DNA of 64,000 nt from JALYUA01 sp038239305 (GCA_038239305.1 JBBSEW010000015.1:1-64000); one strand, 5' to 3'; shown: positions 16,125 to 25,487, counted from the first letter of the stretch. Translations and numbers: made by a program. Notes: generated by a model not told the origin, from the sequence alone.

Positions 16125-17488
16125 TTCAGATCTTCCGGAAGGCGCGGGGAGGAAAGAAGTTTCGCGAACTCTTTCCAGCGCACCTCCGGCCGGTCCGCGG
16201 TCCCGCCCCGGGATTCCACGTAGCGGCGCACCAGGTCTTTCCCCAGGTTGTAATTGATGACGTAGCTGCGGTACTGGTCGATGAACCGCACCCGCTGTTC
16301 CGCCCGCGGGCGCGCCATGAGCCCGTATTCGGCAAGCCAGTCGGCGGCCGCGGCGGCGTCGATCTTCCCATCGAGATAGCGGCGGGCGGCCTCGTTGCCG
16401 GCGTAGGAGAGCCCGTCCGCGAGCTTTCGCACCTCGGCGTAGCGCTCCGCGCGGGCCGGGTCGAGCCCCGCGATCGGGAAGAGGACGGTCTTCTCGAACT
16501 GCGTGCGTTCGTCTCCCGGAAACGCGACCTCGATCCCGAAATTGGCGCTGCCTTCAGCGATCAGGGATTGCGGCGAGAAGAGCGGGTACACGGTGAACTC
16601 GATCCAACCGCGGTCGCGAACGAGATTTTTTTCGAGCAGAAGGTTGTAGACGTGATGCCCCGGATAGCCCTCGTGGCAGGCGAGATCCACGGCCCGGTCG
16701 ATGAAGATCGGAAGATCCGTATTGACCTGGATCAGGCTTCGGAAGCCGCCCTGGTACCAGTTATAGCCGCTCCAGGATTTGTTCGTGACGTATTCGACCC
16801 GAAAGCTCTCGTCGTCGGGAAGAGGGATGCGGGCCTTCGTGCGAGCGCGACCGGCCTCGATCGCCGCTCCGAATACAGCGTCGAGCTTTTCTCGCGGAAT
16901 CACGAACTCCTGGCGGAAGGCCTCGTACCGTTCGCCGAGGGGACCCTCGCCCGGAAGGAGTCGGGCGAGCTGGTCTCGCAGCGCGCGGAAGTGTTCCTCG
17001 CCGTGTGTGGGAGCGACGGCGTCGTAGAGCGCGAGCGACTCCTCGTCGAACGTCCGTTTCTTCCCGGAGAGGAGCTCGGCGCGCGAAGCGAGGGCGCCGA
17101 GCTGCTTCGCGAGATAGCGGTGGCGCAGAGTCGCGAGCTCGTCGGCCGCGGGCTCGGGAATCCGCGAGAGACGGTCGAGAAGAGTCCTGGCTTCCGCGAG
17201 GATCACGGGCAGCGGCCGTTTCTCGCCGGCATCGACCTGAGTCTTCCACTCGGGCGGACCGTAATAGGCGTCGACGTAGTCGGCATCGTGGCGGCCGAGG
17301 GCCAGCACGAGCTTCACGTAGGAGTCGGCAATGCCGTTCATCGTGCCCTCCGGAATTCGCGCGGCGGGTCTGCCGGCCGCCACCGGACCCGACCGGCAGC
17401 CGAGACCCGCGATCAAACAGGACAGGACCAGCGCCCGAATGCCCGTCGCGGCGAAAAGGGGCTTCCGGATCGCCCTTCCCGTGCTCAA
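16121..17488 (-). CDS. DUF885 family exported putative metallopeptidase
   Basis: About 455 residues. An N-terminal hydrophobic segment (RALVLSCLIAGLGCRSG) suggests export, perhaps as a lipoprotein although the lipobox is imperfect. The core carries the DUF885 signature HEGYPGHHVYNLLLE, matching the HExxxGHH metal-binding pattern of this family, and a later Glu in LIAEGSANFG. The TTG at 17488 overlaps the stop of the upstream small gene (TTGA), which fixes the start; reading further upstream would run antisense-like sequence with no protein character. Family members are thought to act as peptidases; substrate unknown. Confidence 0.85.
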   Translation of the reverse strand: MSTGRAIRKPLFAATGIRALVLSCLIAGLGCRSGPVAAGRPAARIPEGTMNGIADSYVKLVLALGRHDADYVDAYYGPPEWKTQVDAGEKRPLPVILAEARTLLDRLSRIPEPAADELATLRHRYLAKQLGALASRAELLSGKKRTFDEESLALYDAVAPTHGEEHFRALRDQLARLLPGEGPLGERYEAFRQEFVIPREKLDAVFGAAIEAGRARTKARIPLPDDESFRVEYVTNKSWSGYNWYQGGFRSLIQVNTDLPIFIDRAVDLACHEGYPGHHVYNLLLEKNLVRDRGWIEFTVYPLFSPQSLIAEGSANFGIEVAFPGDERTQFEKTVLFPIAGLDPARAERYAEVRKLADGLSYAGNEAARRYLDGKIDAAAAADWLAEYGLMARPRAEQRVRFIDQYRSYVINYNLGKDLVRRYVESRGGTADRPEVRWKEFAKLLSSPRLPEDLK

Positions 17489-17916
17489 ACCTGGGCGCGC
17501 TGGGCGGCGAAGCGCTCGCGGAGAGGCTTCAGCCGCTGCTGCGCGGATTCCGAGCCCTGAACGACCTTGTCGACGTTGACGAGCAGCCTCGCGTTGTCCT
17601 GGCGGAGGTCGGGCACGAAATGCTCGAGCTTGGCCCACACCATCAGCATCTCGCCGCTCGACTCCAGGAAGAGGTCCGCATCCAGGATGCCGTGCGCCAC
17701 GAACGACGCCGCCATGTCCCAGTAGGTTGTCACCATGCGATAGGACGCGTTCTCGGGAGTTCCCACCGCGAGCCCGCGGATGTCCGCGAGGGTCTTCGGC
17801 GAGAATTTGCCGCGGAACCACTCGCGCGCCTCGCGCATGCGCGGTTCGCGCCGCAACTCGAAGAGCTCGAGGATCAGGTGCGCGTCCTGGTACGTGGCCA
17901 CGGTCCGCTTGTGCAT
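17485..17916 (-). CDS. Hypothetical protein, DUF4760-like
   Basis: A 143-residue soluble, helical protein with aromatic-rich phrases (VTTYWDMAASFVAHGILD, MVWAKLEHFVPDLR) reminiscent of DUF4760 proteins. No signal peptide, membrane helix or catalytic motif. Its stop overlaps the start of the DUF885 gene by 4 nt, so the two are translationally coupled, and it begins 49 nt after the end of gap on the same strand. The gap contains a small GC hairpin near 17940-17957. Function unknown; the family label is tentative. Confidence 0.6.
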   Translation of the reverse strand: MHKRTVATYQDAHLILELFELRREPRMREAREWFRGKFSPKTLADIRGLAVGTPENASYRMVTTYWDMAASFVAHGILDADLFLESSGEMLMVWAKLEHFVPDLRQDNARLLVNVDKVVQGSESAQQRLKPLRERFAAQRAQV

Positions 17917-17965
17917 GTGCGTCCTCCGGAGGAATCGGCGCCCGGGTTCATCCGGGCCGCCGCCG

Positions 17966-18967
17966 TCAGGTGAGATTCGCCATTCTTTCGATCAGGTCGA
18001 CGACGCGGTTCGAGTAGCCCCACTCGTTGTCGTACCACGAGACCGCCTTGATCCAACCGTCGCCGGTCGAGACCGTCGAAAGAGAGTCGAAGACGGAAGA
18101 GTGCGGGTTTCCGATCACGTCGGACGATACGAGCGGGGCCTCGCTGTACTCGATGATGCGCTTCATCGGGCCGGCGGCGGCTTCGCGCACGGCGGCGTTG
18201 ACCTCCGCGGCGGACGCGCTCTTCGTCAGCCGGCAGGTCAGGTCCACGATGGATCCGTCCGGAACGGGCACGCGCATCGCCATTCCGTCGATCTTTCCGG
18301 CGAGCGCCGGCAGGACCTTTCCCACGGCCCGGGCCGCGCCCGTCGTCGTGGGGATGATGTTCTCGGCGGCCGCGCGGCTGCGCCGCAGGTCCTTGTGCGG
18401 CACGTCGGCGAGCCGCTGGTCGTTCGTGTAGGCGTGAACGGTCGTCATGAATGCCTGCTCGATCCCGAAGCGCTCGTGCAGCACTTTCGCGAGGGGAGCG
18501 AGGCAGTTCGTCGTGCAGGAGGCGTTCGAGACGAGCCGGTCCGCGGGCTTCAAGGTCGCGTCGTTGACGCCCATCACGATCATCGCGTCGATGGGGTCGT
18601 TCGCCGGAACCGTCAGGACGACCTTCTTCGCGCCGGCCGCGAGGTGACGCTCGAGCTTCTCCCGGGTCAGGATCACCCCGGTCGATTCGACGACGACGTC
18701 GACGCCGAGCTCCGCCCAGGGGATTTTCGCCGGGTCCCTCTCTCCCGTCATCCGCGTCCGGCGGCCGGCGACGGTCATGGAGTCGGCATCGGCCGAAACA
18801 TCCTTCTCGAGGACGCGCATGACGGTGTCGTACTTCAGAAGATACGCGAGCTGGTCATTGTCGAACAGGTCGTTGATCCCGGCGACTTCGATGTCCGCGC
18901 GATCGAGGAGGATGCGGAACACCGACCGGCCGATGCGGCCGAACCCGTTGATGCCGATCCGGATCAT
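17966..18967 (-). CDS. gap: Glyceraldehyde-3-phosphate dehydrogenase, type I
   Basis: Central glycolytic enzyme converting glyceraldehyde 3-phosphate to 1,3-bisphosphoglycerate with NAD. All hallmarks are present in 333 residues: GINGFGRIGR dinucleotide motif, catalytic Cys in SNASCTTNCLAP, catalytic His in TTVHAYTND, phosphate-site segment IIPTTTGAARAVG, and Arg in MRVPVPDGS. The ATG overlaps the stop of a second GAPDH-like gene (ATGA), so this canonical enzyme is the downstream member of a co-translated pair. No phosphoglycerate kinase gene follows, unlike the common gap-pgk order. Confidence 0.97.
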   Translation of the reverse strand: MIRIGINGFGRIGRSVFRILLDRADIEVAGINDLFDNDQLAYLLKYDTVMRVLEKDVSADADSMTVAGRRTRMTGERDPAKIPWAELGVDVVVESTGVILTREKLERHLAAGAKKVVLTVPANDPIDAMIVMGVNDATLKPADRLVSNASCTTNCLAPLAKVLHERFGIEQAFMTTVHAYTNDQRLADVPHKDLRRSRAAAENIIPTTTGAARAVGKVLPALAGKIDGMAMRVPVPDGSIVDLTCRLTKSASAAEVNAAVREAAAGPMKRIIEYSEAPLVSSDVIGNPHSSVFDSLSTVSTGDGWIKAVSWYDNEWGYSNRVVDLIERMANLT

Positions 18968-20010
18968 GACGCCTTCCTCGCGGCGGGCCCGCCGGCCGCG
19001 TCGAGCTCGCCGAACCGCTGCAGCAGGTCGAGCGCGCGATGCGCGTATCCGAAACCGGAGTCGAACCAGGCGATGGTCTTCGAGACGCGATCCTGCATCG
19101 TCATCGTGGCGAGCGAGTCGAACACGCAGGAGTACGGGGATTGCGCGACGTCACTGGAAACGATCGGGTCGGCGTCCCAGTGCACATACCGGCTCCAGCG
19201 GTCCGTGGCAGCCGCGGTCCGAACGACCTCGTTGACGGCCGTTGCCGTGACTTTCTTCGGATGCCAGCAGACGAGGTCCACGAGCGACCCGTTGCGCACC
19301 GGCACGTTCATGGCGGTCCCCGTGATCCGCCCCGCGAGATCCGGCAGGAGCGCGTCCAGCATCGCGGGGGAGCGGGACGGCTGCGGGATGATGTTTTCGG
19401 CGGCCGCCCGGCCCCGCCGCTTGTCTTCCGAAGGCACGTCCGCGAGGCGGTGCTGGCTCGTGTACGAGTGCACCGTCGTGAAGAGGGCGCGCTCGATGCC
19501 GAAGGCGTCAGCGAGCATCGTCAGGATCGGCGCCGCGCAGTGCACTGTCGAGGACGCGTTCGAGACGATCTTCTGTTGCGACGAGAGCTGCGCGTCGTTG
19601 ACACCCATGACGGCGACGATGTCGGGAGGATCGGACGGGTCGGGAGGAGCGAGCGAGATCACGCGCTTCGCTCCCGCGTCGAGATGTTTCGCGAGCTCCG
19701 CGCGAGGGCGGGGGCGCGACGTCGCTTCGAGAACCGTGTGGACGCCGAGATCTCCCCAGGGCGTCTGTGTTCCGCCGGCGTCGGACACGAGAGGGATCTG
19801 GCGCCCCCGGGAATAGATGTTCCCCTCGCGGATGGAGACTTCGTCCGGAAAGCGCCCGAGAACGGTGTCGAAGCGGAGGAGGTACTCGAGACCCGCGGGG
19901 TCGGCGATCTCGCTCACCGCTCCGATGCGGACGTCTTCCCTCGCGTAGAGCAGGCGGAAGAGGTTTCGGCCGATGCGGCCGAGGCCCCGGATGCCGACGG
20001 ACAGTGTCAT
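18964..20010 (-). CDS. Degenerate GAPDH paralogue lacking the catalytic Cys
   Basis: A 348-residue GAPDH homologue immediately upstream of canonical gap. The fold is intact: RGLGRIGRNLF Rossmann motif, catalytic-loop context and WFDSGFGYAHRALDLL C-terminus. However the catalytic site reads SNASSTVHCAAP, so the nucleophilic Cys is Ser154 (codon tcg, 19551-19549); the TTTGAA phosphate loop of the neighbour is replaced by PQPSRSP, and MRVPV by MNVPV. His181 is kept. It is therefore unlikely to perform normal GAPDH catalysis. It could be a regulatory subunit, heterotetramer partner, or enzyme for another substrate. The frame continues upstream of ATG 20010 but as an antisense shadow. Confidence 0.88.
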   Translation of the reverse strand: MTLSVGIRGLGRIGRNLFRLLYAREDVRIGAVSEIADPAGLEYLLRFDTVLGRFPDEVSIREGNIYSRGRQIPLVSDAGGTQTPWGDLGVHTVLEATSRPRPRAELAKHLDAGAKRVISLAPPDPSDPPDIVAVMGVNDAQLSSQQKIVSNASSTVHCAAPILTMLADAFGIERALFTTVHSYTSQHRLADVPSEDKRRGRAAAENIIPQPSRSPAMLDALLPDLAGRITGTAMNVPVRNGSLVDLVCWHPKKVTATAVNEVVRTAAATDRWSRYVHWDADPIVSSDVAQSPYSCVFDSLATMTMQDRVSKTIAWFDSGFGYAHRALDLLQRFGELDAAGGPAARKAS

Positions 20011-20178
20011 GGGTATTCCTCGAAATTCCGGGCGCGAGCGGCTCCCAGGATCGCGGGCCGCGAAGCGCGAGACCGGAGTATAGCGATTCGATCGCCGGGC
20101 GGGGTCGAGGGCGCCCGCCGATATACTTCGAGGCCTCCGGCGAGGTATGACCACCGGCACGTTCACAAGGGGGGACCG

Positions 20179-20526
20179 ATGCTGGACCGGGCTTTCATCA
20201 CGACCGCGTTCGATCTGCCGGGCTATCGAGTCGTCCGCAGTCTCGGTATCGTCCGCGGGATCACCGTACGGTCCCGCAGCATCGTCGGGACGATCGGCGC
20301 CGGCCTGCAGAGCCTCATCGGCGGCAACATCACGATCTGGTCGCAGCTCTGTGAGCACACGCGCGAGGAGGCGTTCGAGCTTCTCTCGCAGCACGCGGAG
20401 CAGATCGGCGCCAATGCCGTCATCGGGATGCGCTACGACGCAAACGAGATCGCCCAGGGGGTCGCGGAGGTCCTGGCATACGGCACGGCCGTTGTCGTCG
20501 AGCCAACGCCTTCCCCGGCGCATTGA
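20179..20526 (+). CDS. YbjQ-like (UPF0145) protein
   Basis: A 115-residue protein of the YbjQ/UPF0145 family, small beta-rich domains that assemble into pentamers and are sometimes annotated as heavy-metal binding. Family features are GYRVVRSLGIVRGITVRS at the N-terminus, AFELLSQHAEQIGANAVIGMRYD in the middle and YGTAVVVEP at the end. The ATG at 20179 follows AAGGGGGG. It is transcribed away from the GAPDH pair and stops 24 nt before the beta-helix protein. The role is not established for the family. Confidence 0.88.
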   Translation: MLDRAFITTAFDLPGYRVVRSLGIVRGITVRSRSIVGTIGAGLQSLIGGNITIWSQLCEHTREEAFELLSQHAEQIGANAVIGMRYDANEIAQGVAEVLAYGTAVVVEPTPSPAH

Positions 20527-20550
20527 GTCCGATCGCGGTAAGGTGGCGGC

Positions 20551-23349
20551 ATGAAACTTCGACGCCTCAGGGCTCTCGGCTTCGGAATCGCGGCTCTTGT
20601 CGCTTCGCGTCTCGGAGCCGCCACATTCCCCGTGACGAGCATCGCCGATTCCGGCCCCGGCTCGCTCCGGGCAGCGATCCTGAACGCCAACGCGAATCCA
20701 GGTCCGGACACGATCTCGTTCGCCATTCCGGGAAGCTTCCTTCACACGATCGCGCCCGCGTCGGCGCTTCCGCAGATCACCGACCCGGTCGCAATCGACG
20801 GGACGACCCAGCCGGGTTACGCCGCCGACGCGCCAGTGATCGAGCTGTCCGGGGCAAGCGTCGGGACCGGAGTGGATGGCCTCCACGTCTCGGCGGGAGG
20901 GACGGTGATCACCGGAATTGTGATCAACGGATTCCACCCCGTCTTTCTCGGCGGCGGAGGCAACGGGGTCGTGCTCGAGACCGGCGGTTCGAACCAGGTC
21001 GTGTCCTGCTTCATCGGAACGAATCCCGCGGGGTCGGCGGCGGTCGGGAACGCCACCGGAATCTCCATCCTGAACTCCTCCAATAACGTCGTCGGAGGCA
21101 GCGGAACGGGCGCCGGCGGCCTGATCTCGGGCAACGGCGTCGGCGTCGTCGTGAACGGGACGTCCTCGAACAATCGGATCGAAGGCAATCGGATCGGGAC
21201 GAACCGCTCCGGGACGGCGGCGCTCGCGAACTCGGGAGACGGGGTCACGCTCTTTGCGGGCGACGGGAACAGGATCCTGAACAACACCATCTCCGGCAAT
21301 GGCGGCAACGGCGTTTCGGTGACCGGCAGCGCGACCAATACCATCATCGGCGGAAACCGGCTCGGCAGCGACGTCACCGGGACGTCGTTCGTCAGCAACG
21401 GATCCGCCGGCATCACCGTCAGCGGATCAGGGGTGATGGGCACCATCATAGGTACCGGGCCGGCCGGCTCGCTCGGAAACCTCATTTCCGGCAACATCGT
21501 GAATGGCGTTTTCATGACCAATGGGACGACGGGCAATGTGCTGCGAGGCAATCTCATCGGAACCAACGTCACCGGTGCCGTCGGGCTCGGTAACGGCGCG
21601 ACGGCGGTCAGCGTCGTGACGGCGTCCGGAAATCAGATCCTCTCGAACGTGATCTCGGGGAACGGGACCAACGGTCTTCGCCTCCGGACCGGAGCCAACT
21701 CGAACATCGTGATGGGCAACTTCATCGGAACGAACGCGGCGGGCACGGCCACGATCGCCAACCTCGGCGATGGCGTGCAGATCAGCGACGGCTCGACGCA
21801 GAACATGATCGGAACCTCGGCTGGCGGAAACCTGATCTCGGGAAACTCCATCACGGGCATCCGGATCGCGGACGCTGCCTCGACGGGAAACGTCGTCGCC
21901 CGAAACCAGATCGGGACGTCGGCCGACGGCGTGCAGCCGCTGCCGAACGGCGCCAACGGCGTGCTGATCGAGAACGGCGCCTCCGGCAATCAGATCGGGA
22001 CCGTCTCCGATCCGAATCGGATCGCGTTCAACGCGGGCGCGGGCGTGTCCATCAGCTCCGGAAGTGGCAACGCGGTTCGGGCGAACTCCATCGCCGGCAA
22101 CGGGGGGGCGGGGATATTCGTGACGGCGGGAACGGGAAACCTCCTGAGCCTGAACGCCATCTCCGGCAATGGCGCGCTCGGCATAGACCTCGCTCCCGCG
22201 GGCGTGACGCCGAATGACGCGGGCGATGCGGACACCGGCCCGAACCAGCTTCAGAATTTTCCGGTGCTGGCCTCGGCGTCCGCCGCGGGATCGGCGACGC
22301 ACGTTCTCGGCTCGCTGACGAGCGCTGCCTCGACCACGTACCGCGTGGAATTCTTCGCGAACGCCGCCTGCGATGGCTCCGGAAACGGCGAGGGCCAGTT
22401 CCCGCTCGGAGGCGCCAATGTCCAGACCGACTCCAGCGGGATCGGCGTGATCGATGCGATCCTGAGCGCGTCCGCGATGGGACCGTGGATCACCGCGACG
22501 GCGACGGATCCGGCCGGCAACACGTCCGAGCTCTCCGCGTGCGTCATGCTTCCGGGACCGATCGTCACGGCGATCACGCCGACGTCCGGTCCCGCGGCGG
22601 GCGGCACTCCCGTCGCGATCAGCGGCATGGGATTCCAGAGCACGGTGACGGTGGCGATCGGAGGCGTGTCCGCGACGAGCCCCGCCGCGGTCGACGACAC
22701 GCACGTTACCGCGGTCACGCCAGCGCTTTCACCCGGCGCACTCTACGACGTGACGGTGACCAACGCCGACCTCCTGACCGGGACGCTGCCCAAGGGATGG
22801 TTCGCGGACTTCCTGGACGTCCCCGGCTCGCACCCGTTCCACAACTTCGTCGAGACGATCGTTCGCAAGGGCGTGGCGGTCGGCTGCGGCTCCGGCTACT
22901 ACTGCGTCAACGATCCGGTCACGCGGGCCCAGGTCGCCGTCATGCTCCTCCGGGCGCACGACGGCCCGACGTACGTGCCGCCGCCTGCGACCGGGACGGT
23001 CTTCGCGGATGTTCCGGCCAACGGGTTTGCCGCCGCCTGGATCGAGCAGCTCGCCGCGCGCTCCGTCACGGCGGGTTGCGGAGGCGGCAACTACTGTCCG
23101 GCCACGCCGATCACGCGCGCGCAGATGTCCGTCTTCCTCCTGCGCATGGCGCACGGAGCGGCGTACGTTCCGCCGGACGCGACCGGTATCTTTACCGACG
23201 TTCCGATCACGAGCCCGTACGCCCGCTGGGTCGAGGAGCTTTTCCACGAGGGAGTCACGGCGGGCTGCGGCGGCGGGAATTTCTGCCCGGACAGCCCCAA
23301 CGCGAGGGGCCAGATGGCGGTCTTCCTGGTGGCGGAGTTCAGCCTCTGA
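20551..23349 (+). CDS. Secreted beta-helix surface protein with IPT and SLH-like repeats
   Basis: A 932-residue exported protein. Signal peptide at residues 1-24; residues about 25-570 are a right-handed beta-helix built from repeats such as GNLISGNxxxGV, GNxIGTNxxGTA and NxILNNTISGNGGNGV; a linker domain follows; residues about 670-745 form an IPT/TIG domain (ITPTSGPAAGGTPVAISG); the last 185 residues contain three SLH-like units, each with FxDVP, GCGxGxYC and TRAQMxVFL signatures. The SLH-like tail probably anchors it to the envelope. The internal Cys pair in each unit is notable. Ligand or adhesion target unknown. Long reverse-strand ORFs here are shadows of the repeats. Confidence 0.88.
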   Translation: MKLRRLRALGFGIAALVASRLGAATFPVTSIADSGPGSLRAAILNANANPGPDTISFAIPGSFLHTIAPASALPQITDPVAIDGTTQPGYAADAPVIELSGASVGTGVDGLHVSAGGTVITGIVINGFHPVFLGGGGNGVVLETGGSNQVVSCFIGTNPAGSAAVGNATGISILNSSNNVVGGSGTGAGGLISGNGVGVVVNGTSSNNRIEGNRIGTNRSGTAALANSGDGVTLFAGDGNRILNNTISGNGGNGVSVTGSATNTIIGGNRLGSDVTGTSFVSNGSAGITVSGSGVMGTIIGTGPAGSLGNLISGNIVNGVFMTNGTTGNVLRGNLIGTNVTGAVGLGNGATAVSVVTASGNQILSNVISGNGTNGLRLRTGANSNIVMGNFIGTNAAGTATIANLGDGVQISDGSTQNMIGTSAGGNLISGNSITGIRIADAASTGNVVARNQIGTSADGVQPLPNGANGVLIENGASGNQIGTVSDPNRIAFNAGAGVSISSGSGNAVRANSIAGNGGAGIFVTAGTGNLLSLNAISGNGALGIDLAPAGVTPNDAGDADTGPNQLQNFPVLASASAAGSATHVLGSLTSAASTTYRVEFFANAACDGSGNGEGQFPLGGANVQTDSSGIGVIDAILSASAMGPWITATATDPAGNTSELSACVMLPGPIVTAITPTSGPAAGGTPVAISGMGFQSTVTVAIGGVSATSPAAVDDTHVTAVTPALSPGALYDVTVTNADLLTGTLPKGWFADFLDVPGSHPFHNFVETIVRKGVAVGCGSGYYCVNDPVTRAQVAVMLLRAHDGPTYVPPPATGTVFADVPANGFAAAWIEQLAARSVTAGCGGGNYCPATPITRAQMSVFLLRMAHGAAYVPPDATGIFTDVPITSPYARWVEELFHEGVTAGCGGGNFCPDSPNARGQMAVFLVAEFSL

Positions 23350-23377
23350 CCCGACGGCCGGTCTAGCGTCTCTTCGG

Positions 23378-24967
23378 CTACTTCGATTTTTTCGGCGCCG
23401 GAGGCTGGCTCTCCTCAAACCACTTTCGCGCGTCGATCAGCTTGAGCTTCGAGCCCTCCGTCTCGATGTCGAGACCGAGGGCCAGAAGCTTCGACTCGAG
23501 CAGGAAGGCGCCGGTCTTCGCCGCGCCGCGAACGTGGAGACGGCCGCGAATCCGAAAAGCGCCTCCGGTCGCCTCCAGGCCTTCGACGTCGGTGACGCGC
23601 TTTCCGAAGCCGACGGCGCCTCGAGCGTCGATTCCCTCGAGACGGAGGACGCCCTGCGCCCATCCGGGAAGACCGACCTGGAAGAGAGTGAAGAGCGGGC
23701 GGGCATCGCGCGCGCGAACGGTCACGTTCGCCCGAAACGCGGCGGGCCGGTCGTCGCGGATGGTCGCGGACGGCAGGTCGAAGTGTCCCCACCACGCCTG
23801 GGAGTCGGGCCCCGGGTCCGCGACCGTGGCGTTGCGTACGTCGATCGCGGTCCCGCCGAAATCGATACGGTCGTGCTCCAGGTCCCAATGGCGGATCGGC
23901 ATCTGGATGGTCACGTCCGCGGCGATGCGGGCGGCCGGTTCGCGATAGAGGGCTCCGACGCGGCGGCTCTTCATCCGGAGCTCTCCGACTCCCTTTCCGG
24001 ATTCGACGTCGAGAGCCAGGTGAACCGTTCCTGCGCCTCCGGAGAGTTTCGGATCCGGGTCCGGCTCCAGGAAATAATTCAGGAAGGCCAGGCCCGCCAG
24101 CGGACCGTCGAGAGCCGCCTTTCCCGTGATGTACGGCCACACGGCGTCTCCGTGGACGGTCTGCGCGTCGAACCGCCGGATCACGGCCTCCGTCACGAAC
24201 GTGAGGGGACCCGCCACCCGGTCCGTTCCGAGCGAGAGATCCGCCTGCGCCATCTCGATGCGAGCCGGGCCGATCCGCGCGGAATGGCGCGGGTACAGAT
24301 CGAACGAGCCGGTGAGCGTGCCGTGCGCACCGGCGCCGGCCAGGCGCCAGGTATCGATCCAGATTTCGTGCACGTTGCGGACTTGGAGGTCGTCGATCCG
24401 GACGTGGAAGGGGCCGGACGACTTTCCCGGCGTGGCGGGCCGGGACGCGTGTGCGTTCGCTTTTGAGGCAGACGGCGGGTCGTCGCGCCGGGAAACTCTG
24501 CCGAATCCGGGGATCGCCGGCAACGCCGCGGTGTGCGACGGGGAGGCCTTGGCGTCTTCCCGCACCCGCAGGAGAAACACGAGGCCGTCGCCGCGCACGC
24601 GGGTCGCATGAAACCGCTTTGCGAGAAGCGCGATCGGATCGAACGAGAGCCGCACGTCGTCCATGCGAAACCACCACTCGACGTTGGAATCGCGGCAGCG
24701 GAGCTCGAGCCCGGTCACGTGCACGTCCCACGGGAACCAGCCGGATGCGGAACGGTACTCGAGCCGCAGTTTCTCCGGATCTCCGTTGACCCACTCGCGC
24801 AGCTTTCCGGTTGTGAGAACGCGATGCATGGTGAACGATGCCGCGCCCGCGACCAGCAGAGCGAGGAGAAGGACGACCCCACAGACGAGGGCAGCGATGC
24901 GCCCGAAGCGAGCGCGAAATCGCGATCGTCCGGCCCGCGGTTTCGGGCTTCGAGGCTTCTCCTTCAT
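23378..24967 (-). CDS. AsmA-like membrane-anchored protein
   Basis: A 529-residue protein with a basic cytoplasmic start (MKEKPRSPKPRAGRSRFR), one transmembrane helix at about residues 25-48, and a long periplasmic region with the beta-rich pattern of AsmA/TamB-type lipid-transport or envelope-assembly proteins: WFPWDVHVTGLELRCRDSN, MDDVRLSFDPIALL, and the C-terminal GGAFRIRGRLHVRGAAKTG followed by LALGLDIETEGSKLKLIDA. Convergent with the surface protein gene, with 28 nt between stops. A role in outer-membrane lipid homeostasis is suggested by the family only. Confidence 0.75.
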   Translation of the reverse strand: MKEKPRSPKPRAGRSRFRARFGRIAALVCGVVLLLALLVAGAASFTMHRVLTTGKLREWVNGDPEKLRLEYRSASGWFPWDVHVTGLELRCRDSNVEWWFRMDDVRLSFDPIALLAKRFHATRVRGDGLVFLLRVREDAKASPSHTAALPAIPGFGRVSRRDDPPSASKANAHASRPATPGKSSGPFHVRIDDLQVRNVHEIWIDTWRLAGAGAHGTLTGSFDLYPRHSARIGPARIEMAQADLSLGTDRVAGPLTFVTEAVIRRFDAQTVHGDAVWPYITGKAALDGPLAGLAFLNYFLEPDPDPKLSGGAGTVHLALDVESGKGVGELRMKSRRVGALYREPAARIAADVTIQMPIRHWDLEHDRIDFGGTAIDVRNATVADPGPDSQAWWGHFDLPSATIRDDRPAAFRANVTVRARDARPLFTLFQVGLPGWAQGVLRLEGIDARGAVGFGKRVTDVEGLEATGGAFRIRGRLHVRGAAKTGAFLLESKLLALGLDIETEGSKLKLIDARKWFEESQPPAPKKSK

Positions 24968-25038
24968 GACTCGCTCAGGATCCGTCCCCGTAAACCGGGG
25001 CCTCGGCCTCGTCGTCCAATCGAGCGAAGGGGGTCACC

Positions 25039-25395
25039 ATGAAGAAAGAAACAATGGCTCGCGCCGTGGCGAAGGCGGGCGCGACGGCTCTGATCGGTCT
25101 TTTCAGTCTCTTCGGTCTTTTTTGCGCCTCGGCGGCGCTCGGCGACGGTCCGATCCGGGAGCGCCAGGAGCGCCAGCAGCAACGGATCGCCCGGGGAGTC
25201 GGGAGCGGCCAGCTCACGCCGCGCGAAACGTCTCGCCTCGAGCGGCGCGAAGGCGCGCTGAACCGCGAGGAGCGCGGGATGCGCGCTCAGGATGGCGGGC
25301 GGCTCACAGGGCGGGACCGGCGTGTCCTGGACCGCCAGCAGGACCGGCTCTCGCGCGGCATCTACTCGCAGAAGCACGACGCGCAGCACTCGTAG
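25039..25395 (+). CDS. Small secreted charged protein
   Basis: A 118-residue protein with a signal peptide (TALIGLFSLFGLFCASAALG) and a mature part rich in Arg, Gln and Glu: RQERQQQRIARGVGSG, then LTPRETSRLERREGALNREE, then LTGRDRRVLDRQQDRLSRGI and the terminal KHDAQHS. The repeated G-x-LT-x-R-E/D-x-x-x-L-x-R pattern resembles EF-hand-like helix pairs of a small hypothetical family present across several phyla. Followed by a strong intrinsic terminator, so it is likely expressed as a single-gene unit. Function unknown. Confidence 0.78.
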   Translation: MKKETMARAVAKAGATALIGLFSLFGLFCASAALGDGPIRERQERQQQRIARGVGSGQLTPRETSRLERREGALNREERGMRAQDGGRLTGRDRRVLDRQQDRLSRGIYSQKHDAQHS

Positions 25396-25419
25396 CGGGA
25401 ATCTTCCTCCTCCCGGTAC

Positions 25420-25450
25420 GGCCCCCGGCGATCCGGGGGCCCTTTTTTTT
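25420..25450 (+). terminator. Rho-independent terminator
   Basis: A 9-bp stem (ggcccccgg / ccgggggcc) with loop cgat is followed by eight T residues; textbook form, placed 24 nt after the small secreted protein. Confidence 0.95.
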
Positions 25451-25487
25451 GGGCGTCGTTCCCGCTTGGACCTCTCTTCGTCGTTCG

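Noticed and set aside
20551..23349. Reverse-strand ORFs opposite the beta-helix protein (for example 20817-21572 and 21427-22704)
   Set aside because: They mirror the Gly/Asn/Thr repeats of the forward gene as Pro/Val/Arg-rich sequence and lack independent signals.
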